Shown here piece after piece: positions 11,501 through 25,255 of a stretch of 64,000 bases of DNA (position 1 is the first letter of the stretch; each line of letters opens with the position of its first letter). The position numbers and the translations under genes are program-made. This DNA is from Micropterus salmoides. Its lineage: Eukaryota > Chordata > Actinopteri > Centrarchiformes > Centrarchidae. The notes under the pieces are model-generated. The model was not told the DNA's origin. It worked only from the letters and a program-made list of their open reading frames with translations, and ran no database searches. The stretch covers positions 4,710,349-4,774,348 of the forward strand of contig NW_024040707.1 of assembly GCF_014851395.1 (NCBI RefSeq), read 5' to 3'.

Positions 11501-14500
11501 TGTCTTCTCTCTGTGCAGGTGGTACTACGGGAACATAAACCGCGTGAAAGCTGAGAAACTGCTGCTGGCCTCCCAAAACAAAGATGGCTCCTTCCTTGTT
11601 CGCATCAGTGAGAGTCACAGTGATGAATACACAGTCTCCGGTAAGTGCCACAATCCATCCATCCAGGTTTCTCTTTGCCACATCTGGTTTCCTTTTCTTC
11701 TTTGTTGCACTTTCTTCAAACCAGGATTCACCTTCTTGTAGCTTGTTATTAATCTAATGCAGTGAGTTGTTTAACTGCATTCTGATAATTTATATGAAAG
11801 GTGGGGAGATGGGAACTCCCCTTTGTGCTGGACATTGGGCTTTTTCACTATGCAAAACTATCGCATGCACAAAAAAGATATATAGAAGTCAATAAAGGAG
11901 AGCCAAAAAGCTGAATAGCCAGTTGTTAAACTGTATGGTGTTTATTTTATTTTGTCATGGCCATTTTATATCTGTGTAATGCAATTCAGTCCTACAGAAC
12001 CAAAATGATCAGACAATTAAATATACCCCTTTTTTGAAACAATCAATATCTCCAGTAATATCAGAAACATCTGACAAGCAGCCAACATCAGTTTGGTTCC
12101 ACGAAAATGTCTGTTCTCTGTAAGTCATAGTATTTCTGTATTTGCAGCGTTTCTTCCTGAATTTAACATTTACTCATTTGGCAGACGCTTTTATCCAAAG
12201 CGACTTACATTTGAGGAACAACATACAAGCATCAGCAAAGCAGCAAATTCAGCACGAGATCTACAAATGTCAATACATACTAGTAAGAGCACTAATAAAT
12301 ACTAGTAAGAGCTAATAGTACAAATCACATCAATGGGGTAAATACCTAGGGAAAGAAGTAAGAGTTAACAAAAACTGCAATCATTACAAGATAATTGTGA
12401 GGGGATAGAAGTAGAAGAGCACAGGAAGTGCATGTTAGAGGTGTTATAAGAGGAAGTGTTCTCGGAAGAGCTGAGTTTTCTAGAGCTTCTTGAAGTTAAA
12501 GCTCTGATGGCGTGCGGTAGCTCGTTCCACCATCGTGGTGTCACAGATGAGAACAGCCGGGACTGGGATTGCTTTGTGTGAAGGGACGGCAGAGCCAGGT
12601 GGCGTTCGTTGGAGGAGCGCAGTGGCCGAGATGGAACGTAAACTTGTATTTTGGAGTTTGGTGCAGACCCAGTAGTCACTCTGTATGCAAGCGTTAGTGA
12701 CTTGAATCTGATTCTGGAGGCCACGGGGAGCCAGTGGAGTCACTGAGTAATGGAGTGACATGAGTCCTTTTGGGCTGATCAAAAACCAGACATGCTGCTG
12801 CGTTCTGAACCATTTGTAAGGGTTTCACCACACAAGCTGGGAGACCTGCTAGGAGGGCATTGCAATAGTCGAGGTGAGAGATAAGCATGGCCTGTACCAG
12901 AAGCTGCGTGGCGTACTGAGTGAGGTAGGGCCTGATTTTTCTGATGTTGAATTTGCTTGTGATGTATTTGTTTCTTTCTAAATGTGACACATGTGTTGGT
13001 GTAGCGGTGAAGATGTTTTCTTCATTTGCAGTGCTTCTGAGCTTTTAGTTACTGTTACTCGCTGCGTTCCTTCTTCATCTCCTCCCTCCCTTCTCTCTGA
13101 CTCTTCATGCATTCTATCCTCCATCCATCACCCCCCTCCTGCCTCCACTGCCCTTCAGTCTTTCAACGTCTCCAGCCACTGCTGACCTTTAATCTCCCTG
13201 CCTTTCTCTCTCTCTGCTCCTACTATATAGTGCATGAGGTGACACAACGTGCCCACAGACAGCCATGATGGCGGTCAATGACGGTACATGGCCAAAATGT
13301 CGGATACGACTTTGTGTTGAATAGAAATAATAAATCTCTGTTTTGATATTTGGATTTAGAGCTGATTGTTTTAGCTAGAAACTGACCAGTTTTGTGTTTG
13401 GATGATGTGACCCTCACAGTAAACTAACAACATCTGGTGTGCAAACTGTAACGGCTCAGTGTAACCACATTCTGGAGGTAGAGATAGTTAAGTATGTGTA
13501 CATGCATGTACACATCTGTGTACATAAGAGAAATTAGAAGAAATAAACAAAGTGTTGGCACTAAATTAGACAGGGCGTGTGGCATTGCATGTTATTTTTC
13601 ATTTTGATTCAAAACATGTAATTTATACATGATGAAACAGTCGCCTTTACATAGTTTGTCCACTAGAGAGAGCTGACGAGGACATTTTTCAATTGTAAAA
13701 TGTCCTTCTCAATATACACTGTGGTGACAATTCTTTGATAATCTGTGGTATTAGTTTGTAGTACAAGTATCCATATTGCTCAAAAAAGTTTCACTTTACT
13801 TTTTTCCCATATAGCCTATATTTGAACACATTTTTTTTAAATGAGTTACTATTAAGTGTTAATTCTCTATAAATGTTTCTATTAATATTTTTTTTATGTA
13901 GAGCTTAAAAAAAATGAGGAAGAGATAAAAAGGAAGGTGACACAAGACAAATGCTCCTGGCAAAATGTGATGAGATATCTTCCACATTCTTGGAAATATT
14001 CTTTCTTTTTGAGAGTTAGATGAGAAGAATGATACTATTTGCATGACTGTGCATGAAGTATTTATTTAGTCTTGGGAAGTAATTAGCATAGCTTAACATA
14101 TAGGCTGGAAGAAGGAAACAAAAGGTGTAAAAAATGAACCTATCAACACTTCTAAAGCTCACATGTAAACACGTTATATTTAATTTGTTGAATGTGCATA
14201 CAAACATAAATGTAAAAAGTTTAGAGTTACGCGCTGTAATTATTTCTTGGCTCACAACAGCCAAGTGCAGTGACTTCCTGGAGTCTTGAGCTGTGTGGCT
14301 GGATAAACTGCTGTTCCTCTAGAATTAGTTACAGTATACTGTGTTGATGTGAGTTAGAGCTGTTGGTAGGTATTTCTTAACTTTGCAGGAAGCCACATAG
14401 CTGTTTCCCCCACCTTAAGTCTTTATGCTAAGCTAAGCTAATTACCCCCCGGATCCAGCTCTGTACGTAATACACACACACACGAGATTGACATTGATTT

Positions 14501-17500
14501 TCTCATCTAACTCTCAAAAAGAAAAAGAAAAATGAAAGGAAAGTGCTTTATTATCCTACTGTAGTCATGCATCCACATGGCTCTGTTCATTGCAGAATAA
14601 CGGCTGAAGCTACAGCATGGTAGTATGGCTTTCAAATAGTGATAGCAGCTAATATTTACAGTTGTTGTGCACAGTATGGCTCAGAGAACCGTGCTGGCAC
14701 TGAGCTGACAATCTACTGTGTTATTGCTAATATGCTTAATAATAAATAGCAACACCCAGAATATTGTGCTTTAAAACTCCTCCTGCTTTCTGCCATAATA
14801 TAAATATTCAAGCTAACAGTGTAGCAGTGTGCATTTAATTACTCATGCTCATGTGTTTTTTTATTTATTTTTCCTTTCTTAAGTTAAGTTTGCCAGTAGA
14901 TACCTTTTTTTAATTCTAACTCAAGTAGTTATTTGATGACCACTTTTACAGTGTTTGGCTTCTCTAACCACCTCTGATATTAACCTACATTTAGAAGCCC
15001 GGTGTTGTTATCAGAGGACACTTTTATGAATGAGCCCACAGCCAATTCTCTAATAACCCTCATGAGATTCGTGACTTTAAAGCCAATGTTTTTACTCTCT
15101 CCCTCCCCTGGATCAACCTCCAGCCCATTTCGTTCTCTGCTCCTCATGACTTTCTTTTCATCCTCTGGCTGCACCATCTTCTGTATTCGCATCTTTTTCT
15201 CTCTCCATTGACTTCCGTTCTTCCCCGCTCCCCTTCCCTCCCCACCGCCTTTCAAGGTCCTTTAGGTCCTGGGGGGAAAATGCTGCAGTTAGACGTTCAA
15301 TTTTCACTGTGCTGGTCCTCCTGAAATATGCATCATCAGTACTTTGTGTGCATACGAGCCTGGGAGTGAAGGCAGAACAGATCCCTGGATGTCTCTAGTG
15401 TTTCTACATGTATGTGTAAAAGAATGTTGCAGTCAATGTCTGATTGTAAATTGTATTTAGCCACAGTTCTTTGATATTTAAAGCCACTGTGTAGTGCTGC
15501 ATGATTTATGCTGTGATTCATTATAAGTGGGTATGATTATTTTTGCATCACAATTTTCATTTTTCATTTCATTTCTTTCACTGCAGCTTCTGCGATTTGG
15601 TTATTGCACTTGACCATATTGTGCTTTTCATAATGTTTCGATTAATTGGTTCGCCCCACTATGTGTAGAGTTTTCATGCGATTACAGCATCTGTCAAATA
15701 ATTCTGATGGCATAAGCTTTTGTTCGTAGAAAAACATTGTATACTACTGGGAGTCAGTGTCAGAGTTAGAAATGGTCAGTGTTGCAGAATAACTTTTGAG
15801 GAAATGCACCACAGATGTTCCCATTTGTTTTTCCATTGCATTTAGTTATTTCATCTTGTCTTTGTCGCGTTGTGTATTTATAAACAGCATCTTGAATTGC
15901 ATTGTTGTTTTAAAGATACTGTAAAGACAGTATACACAAGTGGCTTGTCTTCCAGTGGTGGAAATTACATTTACGAAAGTACCATTTGGGAGGTACTTTA
16001 TACTTCCACTCCACTACATTTCAGATGGAAATATTGTACTTTTTACTTACTTATGATGTATTACAGGTTAAGATCAGATTTTGCATCAATAATTAAAATC
16101 CAATAAACACTCATTATTCTAAAACGGGGCATTCTGCATAATGAGGTCTTTTAATTTTGGTACTTTCTATTGTGATGATAATATTTCAATGTGAAAGAGG
16201 TCAGAACTACAGAGTTACATACAATCACCGAAATTTCTCTTGAGATAAGGGTTTTTACTATAACCTAACAAATATAACCCAGATTTAATGCAGAAGTATT
16301 TTATCCTGCAGGGCTGTTTACTGCTGTGTATTTGCATCTACTCTGTCATTGTGTTTCTACTGATCTGCAAAACTGTCCTGATCTCTTTTCTCTGCTGTCC
16401 TTTTCAGCACAAAAGCACCCAAAATAAGTATTTTCCAAGTAAACACTGGATTAATGAGGTTCAGTCAGTTTATTCAGGATTCGTTAGGATGTGACTTTTT
16501 GTGTATTTGAACATGCAATAACTCTCCCCTCCCTCTTACAGCCCGGAGTGAGGGGAAGGTGTCCCATTTCCGGATCCAGCGATCCTCCATCGGCGCATAC
16601 TTTGTGTCGGAAAACGTCTCCTTCGCTACGCTGGGAGAACTGATCTCGTACTACCAAAAAAACGGCCACAGCCTGGGAGTATTGCTGGTGGAGCCCTGTG
16701 CCCAGCAGGTAGGACACAAAAACACAATGTTTTTACTTCTATTGTGAGGATCCAAGCTGACACAACTCATTCCTTTGCACCTAAACTTAAACCTGTACTA
16801 ATCAATATTTACTTCAAATTACTGTGTAATATATTACCATGTAGTGATGAATTATTACCAGACTTGTAGGTCCCTTCAACTCTACGGTGTGTTTTAGAGT
16901 CTTGCAGCTATTTGTTTTGGTTCAACATCTGCAGCAGCAGGCAGTTGTTTTCACCAAAAAGGTTCTGGTAAACCTACTGAACATTACCACCACATCATCA
17001 AACAGGCAGACAAAGTTAGTGACTATCTGGTAAATTTAGTAGAGCATTAACCAAAACATTTCCCCTTGGGGATAATAAAGTTGAAGAGCCAGAGATTTCC
17101 CTCAGCAGGACTTACATTTGTCACATGGACAGAAACACGAGTCTAAAAGAATGTTACGTGTTTGGCGGATGTGTAAATAAGCAATTATTGGCTAACAAGT
17201 TCACTATTAATAACTTGTGTCAGCGTTTGTGCCACTGCCCCAAAGTGAGTCCGTCAAAATCATCCATACGCACATACCATGTTTATGTATGTAAATGCAT
17301 AGTATGTATGTAGTTATCGTGTGCATGTTTGATTATATCTATTGTTAAACAGTGAACACACACCTGAACATAATACTAACATTTGCGGACCTGCCTTTAT
17401 AATACGGTGTAAACACATTTATAAGGCAAGATAATGAAGCAAGACTTTATTGACTCCAAGGTCAGAAATTAAATGTGACAGCAGCACAATAAAAGCCCCC

Positions 17501-20500
17501 CAAAATAAAACAAATAAACTTTGTGCTCTAACACTGTCCATGCAAAAGCAATTTTGACTCAGTTTATTGATACTCCTAAGAAAAGTGACGATGAATATAA
17601 AATATATGTATATGTGAATATAGTATGAATGTAATACAAAACAAACAGTATAGTGTGTAAGTTTTAGTGACATCTAGTGGTGAGGGTTGTGAATTGCAAC
17701 CAGTGGCTCACGGTGCATTCACACGCTCCTCTGATGGTCCCATTTCCCAAGTTGTGAAGTTGTTTTTCCGACTTCAGTGCATGTTCATGTGCTCTCCAGT
17801 TGGAATGTGGAATCAACATGGACGCTTCAAAGATTTGTTAGATTATCGGAGCATTTAAACACCAAGACATCTAGTTCACTCTACGTGGAAAGCAAACTCA
17901 CAGTTATAACCATACAGCAAATTACACATTTGCAAAATATGTAATGTAAATATGTATATTAAATTCCTCTTTTTGCTATAAAGATTTAAGAAGCAAAAGT
18001 GATTCTGACACCACATGAATCATAAGTCACCAGTCACCTCTCCCTTTCCAAGCGCATGAGAAGCTACGGTAGCCGACACGATCTGTCGACTCTTGGGCTA
18101 AATAATACGTGTGATCCTCCAGTTGTCCAAATTTCTCTTTTCTTGTTTCTAATAAACTAGATAATAAACTTCTAATAAAAATAAAATAATTATTATACTA
18201 ATAATAATAATAATAATAATACAACTTCTAATAAACTAAATAGACTACTACTACCACCGTTATTATATTTAAGGATGTAGTAGTAGATAAAAATGGCTCA
18301 TAATTATGTAAGGCTGAAAACATAGTTATGGAAGTTATTACATTTCTGTCAACAGATTCCCCTAAATATTACACACTGAATGTTGAAGTAGTATTTCACC
18401 AAAAGTTCACTAACTCATGTAAGCTATAAAGCACTTGGGTATTATTCTTGTCTTATCTCTGATTAATTTCTTACCTCTTTTTTTAAAGGGTGTATTTGGT
18501 TAGCTGTCAGACTAACATTTTTAATTTTTTATATATATATAGAGCAGCAACAGCAAAGTAACTATATAAAATCAATTTCTCACCGGAAACAAATCTAAAA
18601 TGTCAAATCATATTCCTGATACCAAAATACTGAGTAGTCTCTTCACAGACAGTGAATCCCATCAGCAGCAGAGGCAGGACATTCATTCTCTCTAAAGTTC
18701 AGTCAGCAATAAAACAGGAAAACAGTCAGAGCAATTTCACACAAAGGACACTTCATTAATGTTAGTCGTATTAATGTTGGTCCATTACGTTCCATCTCTC
18801 TGCACATTACTACTAGGTGACTTTGGCAAAATGGAGCTCAACTAAACTGGATCTGCACTTTTGTACTAATAAAACAGCAGCCAATAATGACTCACAACAA
18901 CAGTTCCCACTGATGCTTATAATTTAAGTCAAATTTCAGGCAGCAAAGGCTCCAGTTTTTAATCCATTATGTTCCAGTATCTGTTTTAATTTGAGCAGCT
19001 TTTGTCTTTGCAGAAGGAATCTGGGGGAAAAAGTGCAACAAAAGACCCTGAATTAATCTTTCTATTGTTGCCCTGCAGCAGGAATTTAATGAGTGAGTCT
19101 TATGCTTTATGTGTATGAATTAATACCAAGAGGCAACCATGTTTGGAGTGTAATTAACCAGTGAATAAAATATTTGGAACAGTTTTAGAATAATATCACG
19201 TGGCAGTTCTGTAATTACGTGCACTATCTCTGCACTGCAGCTTAAACAACTCCCCGCCCCCCGTGAGCTGTTTTCCTTATTCATGGCTCATCAGTTCGTG
19301 CCCGGCGGGAGACGCCGGAGCTCAGAGGTTCCTCAGTATCTTTATCCTGCAAAATGAGAAAAAAACCTATTCAGCAGCACACCCACTTTTCACATTACAG
19401 TTACATGTTTCATTATTATGGAGTGTTGTTTTAGGATAAAGGAATAATATGGAACCTTTACAGATAAAAAGATAAACATCAAGTTGTGGCTTTTCCCACA
19501 TAGATGACCCAGACCCACAGCCTCCAGAGGAGGCTGTGGGTCTGAGGCCATGGACACACTGAGGCAGAAACACATATTCAACCTGCAGAGTACACACAGA
19601 AAAACTACATAAAATATAACTACACGTAGGTTTTTCTCATAAATCCTCACACATGAGAAGCCAACAGGCAGTAAATGAGACTACTAAGAGAAAAAGTACA
19701 GCAGCAAAAATTCCTTTTTTAAATGTCATTTCTTTTTGTTGAGCGTTTTTTAAAAACTTAAATATTCTATAAGCTTTTATAGATTTTAATTCCAGAAACA
19801 GTAAACATCAGATTTAGTCTATTACATGTTTGTAAGTATTGATTTTCGTGCCATTTGTATTGGATGACCCTGCTGCACTTCATTAAACTGATGTGATTCA
19901 AGAAAGGTGGTTTAACATTTAAAAAAAGTCCACTTTGTTTAATTAAAAACAACCAGCGGGAAGCTACAACACAATTGATATTGGAGTTTCAAAAAATAAG
20001 CAGTTAGTTGGGAATATACACTGTGGAGCTGCTACCAAACATTAAGTTGTCAAGCAAAACAAGAACGCTTAATGGATGAAGTTATAAATAGTTGAAAAAT
20101 GCCAAATTGTTTTTATTTCCAGTCAATCTCGAACATTCATGATTTAAAAGCTCTAAAACAAAGCAGATAGGCTCATTTCGTTTTTAAACCCATACTTTAT
20201 TGAAGTGTTTTCTCATGTATATGAAGTCCATTGTCACACAATAGCTGCAGCTTCACAGGGCTTAAACCCGGTCAAATGGTTGATCATTCAGGCCTTCAAA
20301 CGCAAGAATAAGACACTCCCATTTAGATTGAATTTAAATACCGTGAGTTAAATGTTTTACCAGTAAAAAGAGTCAATAACGATGCTTTCAATCACTTTTT
20401 ATTGACTTGGCTACAAACAAAATCTTGTGCAAAGAGACATAGTCAATTAAAACTGATAAAGCATGGTATGTGGCCACATTTGTATCACGTGTCTGATTCA

Positions 20501-23500
20501 TCTTTAGCTTTTAGTTTCTAAAAGCAGATTTATTCTGCTGTTTAAATGCCTCATAAATTGCCCAGCTGACTGAGTGAAAACCCAAGTGGTTAGATTTGTC
20601 AAACTTAAAGACATTAGCGAGATTATGTCATGCATAATTATAAATGCAGGAAGAAAACATTTTAATTAAGTGGGATTAACAAAACAATCTACTAAATATT
20701 TTTGCTGCTCTTTTTTTCAAACGTGCAATAATTATTTATGTTGACAGAAAATGTTCTGGTGATCTCTGGATAAAGTGGACTAAGATGTAGCAAATTATTT
20801 AAATGTAAATGTCCTTTTTATTTTAGTTTGTTTTGAACGATATAGACGGAGCTTTGTTTGGGAGAGGGTTTATACATGAGGCAACTATTGTGTTTTACGT
20901 TGCTGAAGCTTCTGCAGCAGAGACGAACTAAAACTGTCATCATTCATTTGTTTATATGAATTTATTTGAATATGTCTAAGCTAATGAAAAAAAGATGTAA
21001 ATTGAAGCAACCAGGCTGAGGCAACATAAACAGTGTGGCCAACAAGTTTCTTTGTGTATCATCTGATCAAGTTGATTTCAAGTATCTAATTTATGTGCTG
21101 CATTGGGCTAATTTTGGGATTTTTATTATCTGGGGAAGTTTTACAAGGTGACAAATAAATGGTGAAGACAAAATTTCTAACCAAATATTTCAAGATTTTA
21201 TCATCATGGTCCAGGTTTTAGTCCACTGTTAAATTAGAAAATAGTTATTTGAAAGTTAAATTTTGACTCACATTAAAACCTGATTGCATCTGGTCTTGGT
21301 TTGGTCGTGTCTCCGGTCATCTCGATCTCCCCCCCAGTTAGATTGATATATAATTTTCATGAGATGTGAACAGAAAACAGACACAACCAGTCAGAAAACC
21401 AACAATCAATGTTGAGGTAAAGTGCCCAGAATATGCCATTTAATGTTGAGGTATTATTCTCATTTTGAGTCCACAATCAATGACATACTTTGCCTCAACT
21501 CCTCCTTTGGTTTATTACATAAACATTTATACAAACACTTGATTCGTGCTTTCATCATATTATTATCAATATTTAAAATACACTATCCTCCAGTGTTGGA
21601 AAATGTAATAAAACAGATTTGCACATTTGGTTTTGCATCTCTGCAGCACGTGTTTTAAACAGTTTTTTGATTTTTTTGTCGTCTCTGTGCAGCGGGAGCT
21701 GTTTGACATGGAGCAGTGGGAGACACCTCGAGAAGAGTTCAGACTCCACAAGAAACTGGGAGAGGGACATTTTGGAGAAGTGTGGGAGGCTGTGTGGACC
21801 ACAAAGAACAAGAAAGTGGCCATAAAGACACTGAAACAAGGTACGAGATACTGTGAAGAATATAAATGATGTATTTGAAGATCATGTTTGAGATATCGGG
21901 TACATTAAATAAAAAATTTTTTCCATCAAAACAATAGCAAAGCTGATTCTTCAACATTTTTTCAGCATTGGAAAAGACGAGGGCGGTTGGGCTTCAGTGA
22001 TGACAGTATGAAAACACACCTTTATATCTTATTCAATGATTTTGGTCAAACTTTTATTATCATATTTAATTTTTTTTCTTTCTGGTTTTCCCTCTGATGT
22101 CCTCAGGCTGCTCTGCTTCAGCTCTTAGAGATTCACAGAGTTTACCTATCAGCTGACTCTGCCCAGACTGGGAACTGGGGGAGTGTTGCTAGCATAGGAG
22201 CTTTGGGCTGCCGGGAGGAGGATGTTTTCAGTGAATTAAATGTGTTTTTGTACAGTAATCCGTGAGGCCCGGCCCCCAGATAGAATATACTTGATTGTAT
22301 ATTTTTTCCAACCTAATTCTTGTCTCATTTGTGGTCTGATTAACTGTAAATTCAGTGCCCCATACCGCTAGTTTCACCAAAATCTGTGAATAAAGTTGTG
22401 CTTTTGTACTACTCTGTCACAAGTGGACAACTCCCGCTGCTGAGATCACGTGATGTCCTGTCAAAACACACTTCTGACCACACCCAAAAGTGTTGCTGAG
22501 GTGAAAGAGGGCTTGAACTTTTCAGCCAAAGACCAGATACTGACAGAGATGAATGGTTTCTTTTAATTCTTTCACTCATCCTTAATACTTCATTACCTTT
22601 TAAAATAAGCCTGGTGTTACTGTTTAAGGCTGTGTGCAGACTGAAAACGGCTAACGACACCAGGGACTATTAGGCTCATCAGATAAAATAAACAAAGCCG
22701 GATTTTACAACCCGGATAACGTTTTCATGGCAGCAACATTTACCTTTTCTGCCCGGATACTTGCAAGGTAACAAAATAATTAGCCCAATGCAGCACAAGA
22801 TATAAAGTATCCTACCTTGCATGTTTTTCATTTGCCAATGCAGAGCGTTCATTCAGGAGGCTAAAGCTTAAATATGGACAAAAAAAATAAGTGACATTTC
22901 AATAACAAATGGAAGGATTAAGTTACACATTAATGGACAGAGAGAGCAGTGGAGGTTATTCAAAGAGTGAGGGTAAAAGAAAAGCTGCTTAAAAAAAAGT
23001 TTGGCAGGAATTAATGAAGGGTTAGAGGGAGAAAATGAGAAATATTGTAAGGTAAGGATCAAGAGATTAATGAAATGAGTGTAAAGGTAAAAATGTTAAG
23101 TTTGGAAATAAGGGACAAATGGAGAAATGTGGGAGGCTGCATGAAGAATAGAAGACAGTTGTGGTTGTAAAGATGAATGTAAAGCCAACTGAATGAAAGC
23201 AGCATAAACGACAAAAGAGCAACTAAGAGAATCAAATAAGGTATAAATTCACCAATATTTCTGTTTCTCCCCATCCTTCTTCAGAGGACATGAAGCAGGA
23301 TGAGTTTGTGAAAGAGCTTCAGGCGCTGAAGACCCTCCATCACCCGAAGCTGATCCAGCTGTTGGCCATGTGCTCCAGAGGAGAACCGGTCTACATCGTG
23401 ACGGAGCTCATGACCAAAGGAAACCTCAAGTCCTACCTCGCCTGTGAGTGCAGAAACGCACACTGTGCACATAACCGGACATCACAAAAGCCCATACAAC

Positions 23501-25210
23501 GCCATACATGTCATCCCTTCTGTACAAAAATCTGGTGGTAAATCAGTTCCTCATGGACAGCTATTGTTTAGATTGGTCTGTTTCCCTTTTCTGAATGCCA
23601 GCTATATGCTTTCTGAAAGCGCAGACTCCACTGTTGCTTTACTATGCAATGAGGAACTTAATTTAGGTGCCTTGGGTTTGAGAATTTCTTGAAATAGTAT
23701 TTAGGCCAAGTGACGTTAAATCTTAAATCCAAAGCAAATGGAATTATAGTCTGTGCACTGGCAGCTCTGCTCGGCAGAGGAATATTGTTCTGACGTTTTA
23801 CAAAAACGCTTTAATCACAGGGAGTCTTAGTGAGCAAGTGTGAAAAGTTTGACTCCGATATTTCTCATTGCACTAGTTTAATTCTTCATGCTGTGTTTGT
23901 GTCTGCATGTCATTACTGTACCGTACTGTACCTCACTGAAACCTGTCATGCAACAAAAGGAAGAAATATTCCTGGACATGTTGCATTAAAGTTGTTACTC
24001 TACCTCTCAGTTTACATGCAGGTTGTCATATTTCCTCCTTACCCCTGCAAAAAAAAGTATCTACCATTATTCTCAGCCTTGAACAGAGCAGAAGAATCAT
24101 GTTTAACGTGACATTGTTTGACAGTTACACCCTTAGCAAACAGTTTAGTGCTGCTTTTGTATTGCAGAGTAGAAAACGTAATGTGTCCTCAAATAACAGT
24201 GCTGTTTCTAATGCAGCGTCTGTTTGCTCATCTACACGGCAATACAAATTCAGCTTTATGATTCATTCCAAACTTCTGCCACTCATTTTCTGGAAATGAG
24301 GGGTATTCATAAAAACACTACGCAATGAACACACCTTTAGTTGTTTGTTTAAGAGCGATAGTTCTTGTACCTATCAAGTCTGAATGTACTTGTAAGTCAC
24401 TTTGGACAAAAAGTCCCTGCCAATTAAATGTAATCTAACAAAAAAAAACATGATGTGCAGCATAAGGAAAGTGGCCCTTAATTGAGGGACATGTTTGCTT
24501 GTCTGCTGGGTACTGTACCTTTTTTAATAGTTTGAGTACAGACCAAAATGTTTCAGTTATAAAACCTGTCCTATGCTGAAAATGTGGATAGAAAGCATTG
24601 TTGCCGATTCAACCATCATTTTACACAATATGGCTCCTTTGTGCTCACACAACTTTAAAGAGCAATGTTACACATTTTAGCTTGGAAAAAAAAAATCCTT
24701 CACAAATTCAATTGGGGAGATGAGCCTTGTTGTCTTGTAGTAACATAGATTTGTCACAGATTTCTTTAGTTTACAGGGCAAAACTACTATTACAATGCAC
24801 ACTATATACTGGGGCTAGGATTAATATCTAAGTGACTGTATGCATAATTTTCTAACTCAAATGTAGGACTTTGTATAACGAAAACTCTTTTGTGGAAAAT
24901 GTGTAAGTATTGTCTTGGTACCTGTATCAAAACTCCTTGTTTACATTTTTTGATTCATCGAAAACAGCAACCTTGCAGAAAGACAAATCCATGTTGCTCA
25001 GAATCAGCTTTATTTGCCACGTATGTGTGCACATATGAGGATTTTGGACTCTGGATTGTCAAATGGTAAATAGGCTTGTATTCAGAAACACCTGCATACT
25101 CCTTGCAGAGGCTGCCATGCAAGGTGCCAGACACTTGACTGGACTAGGGGGGGGGGGCTGGGAATTGCACCAGCGACCTTCAGACCAGCCCTGATCACCT
25201 GCTTGACAGT

Positions 25211-25255
<45 letters not shown>

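Noticed and set aside
12365..12990. Possible host gene on the minus strand in srms intron 2
   Set aside because: The wording is that of a LINE reverse transcriptase C-terminus, in two frames; treated as a dead LINE.
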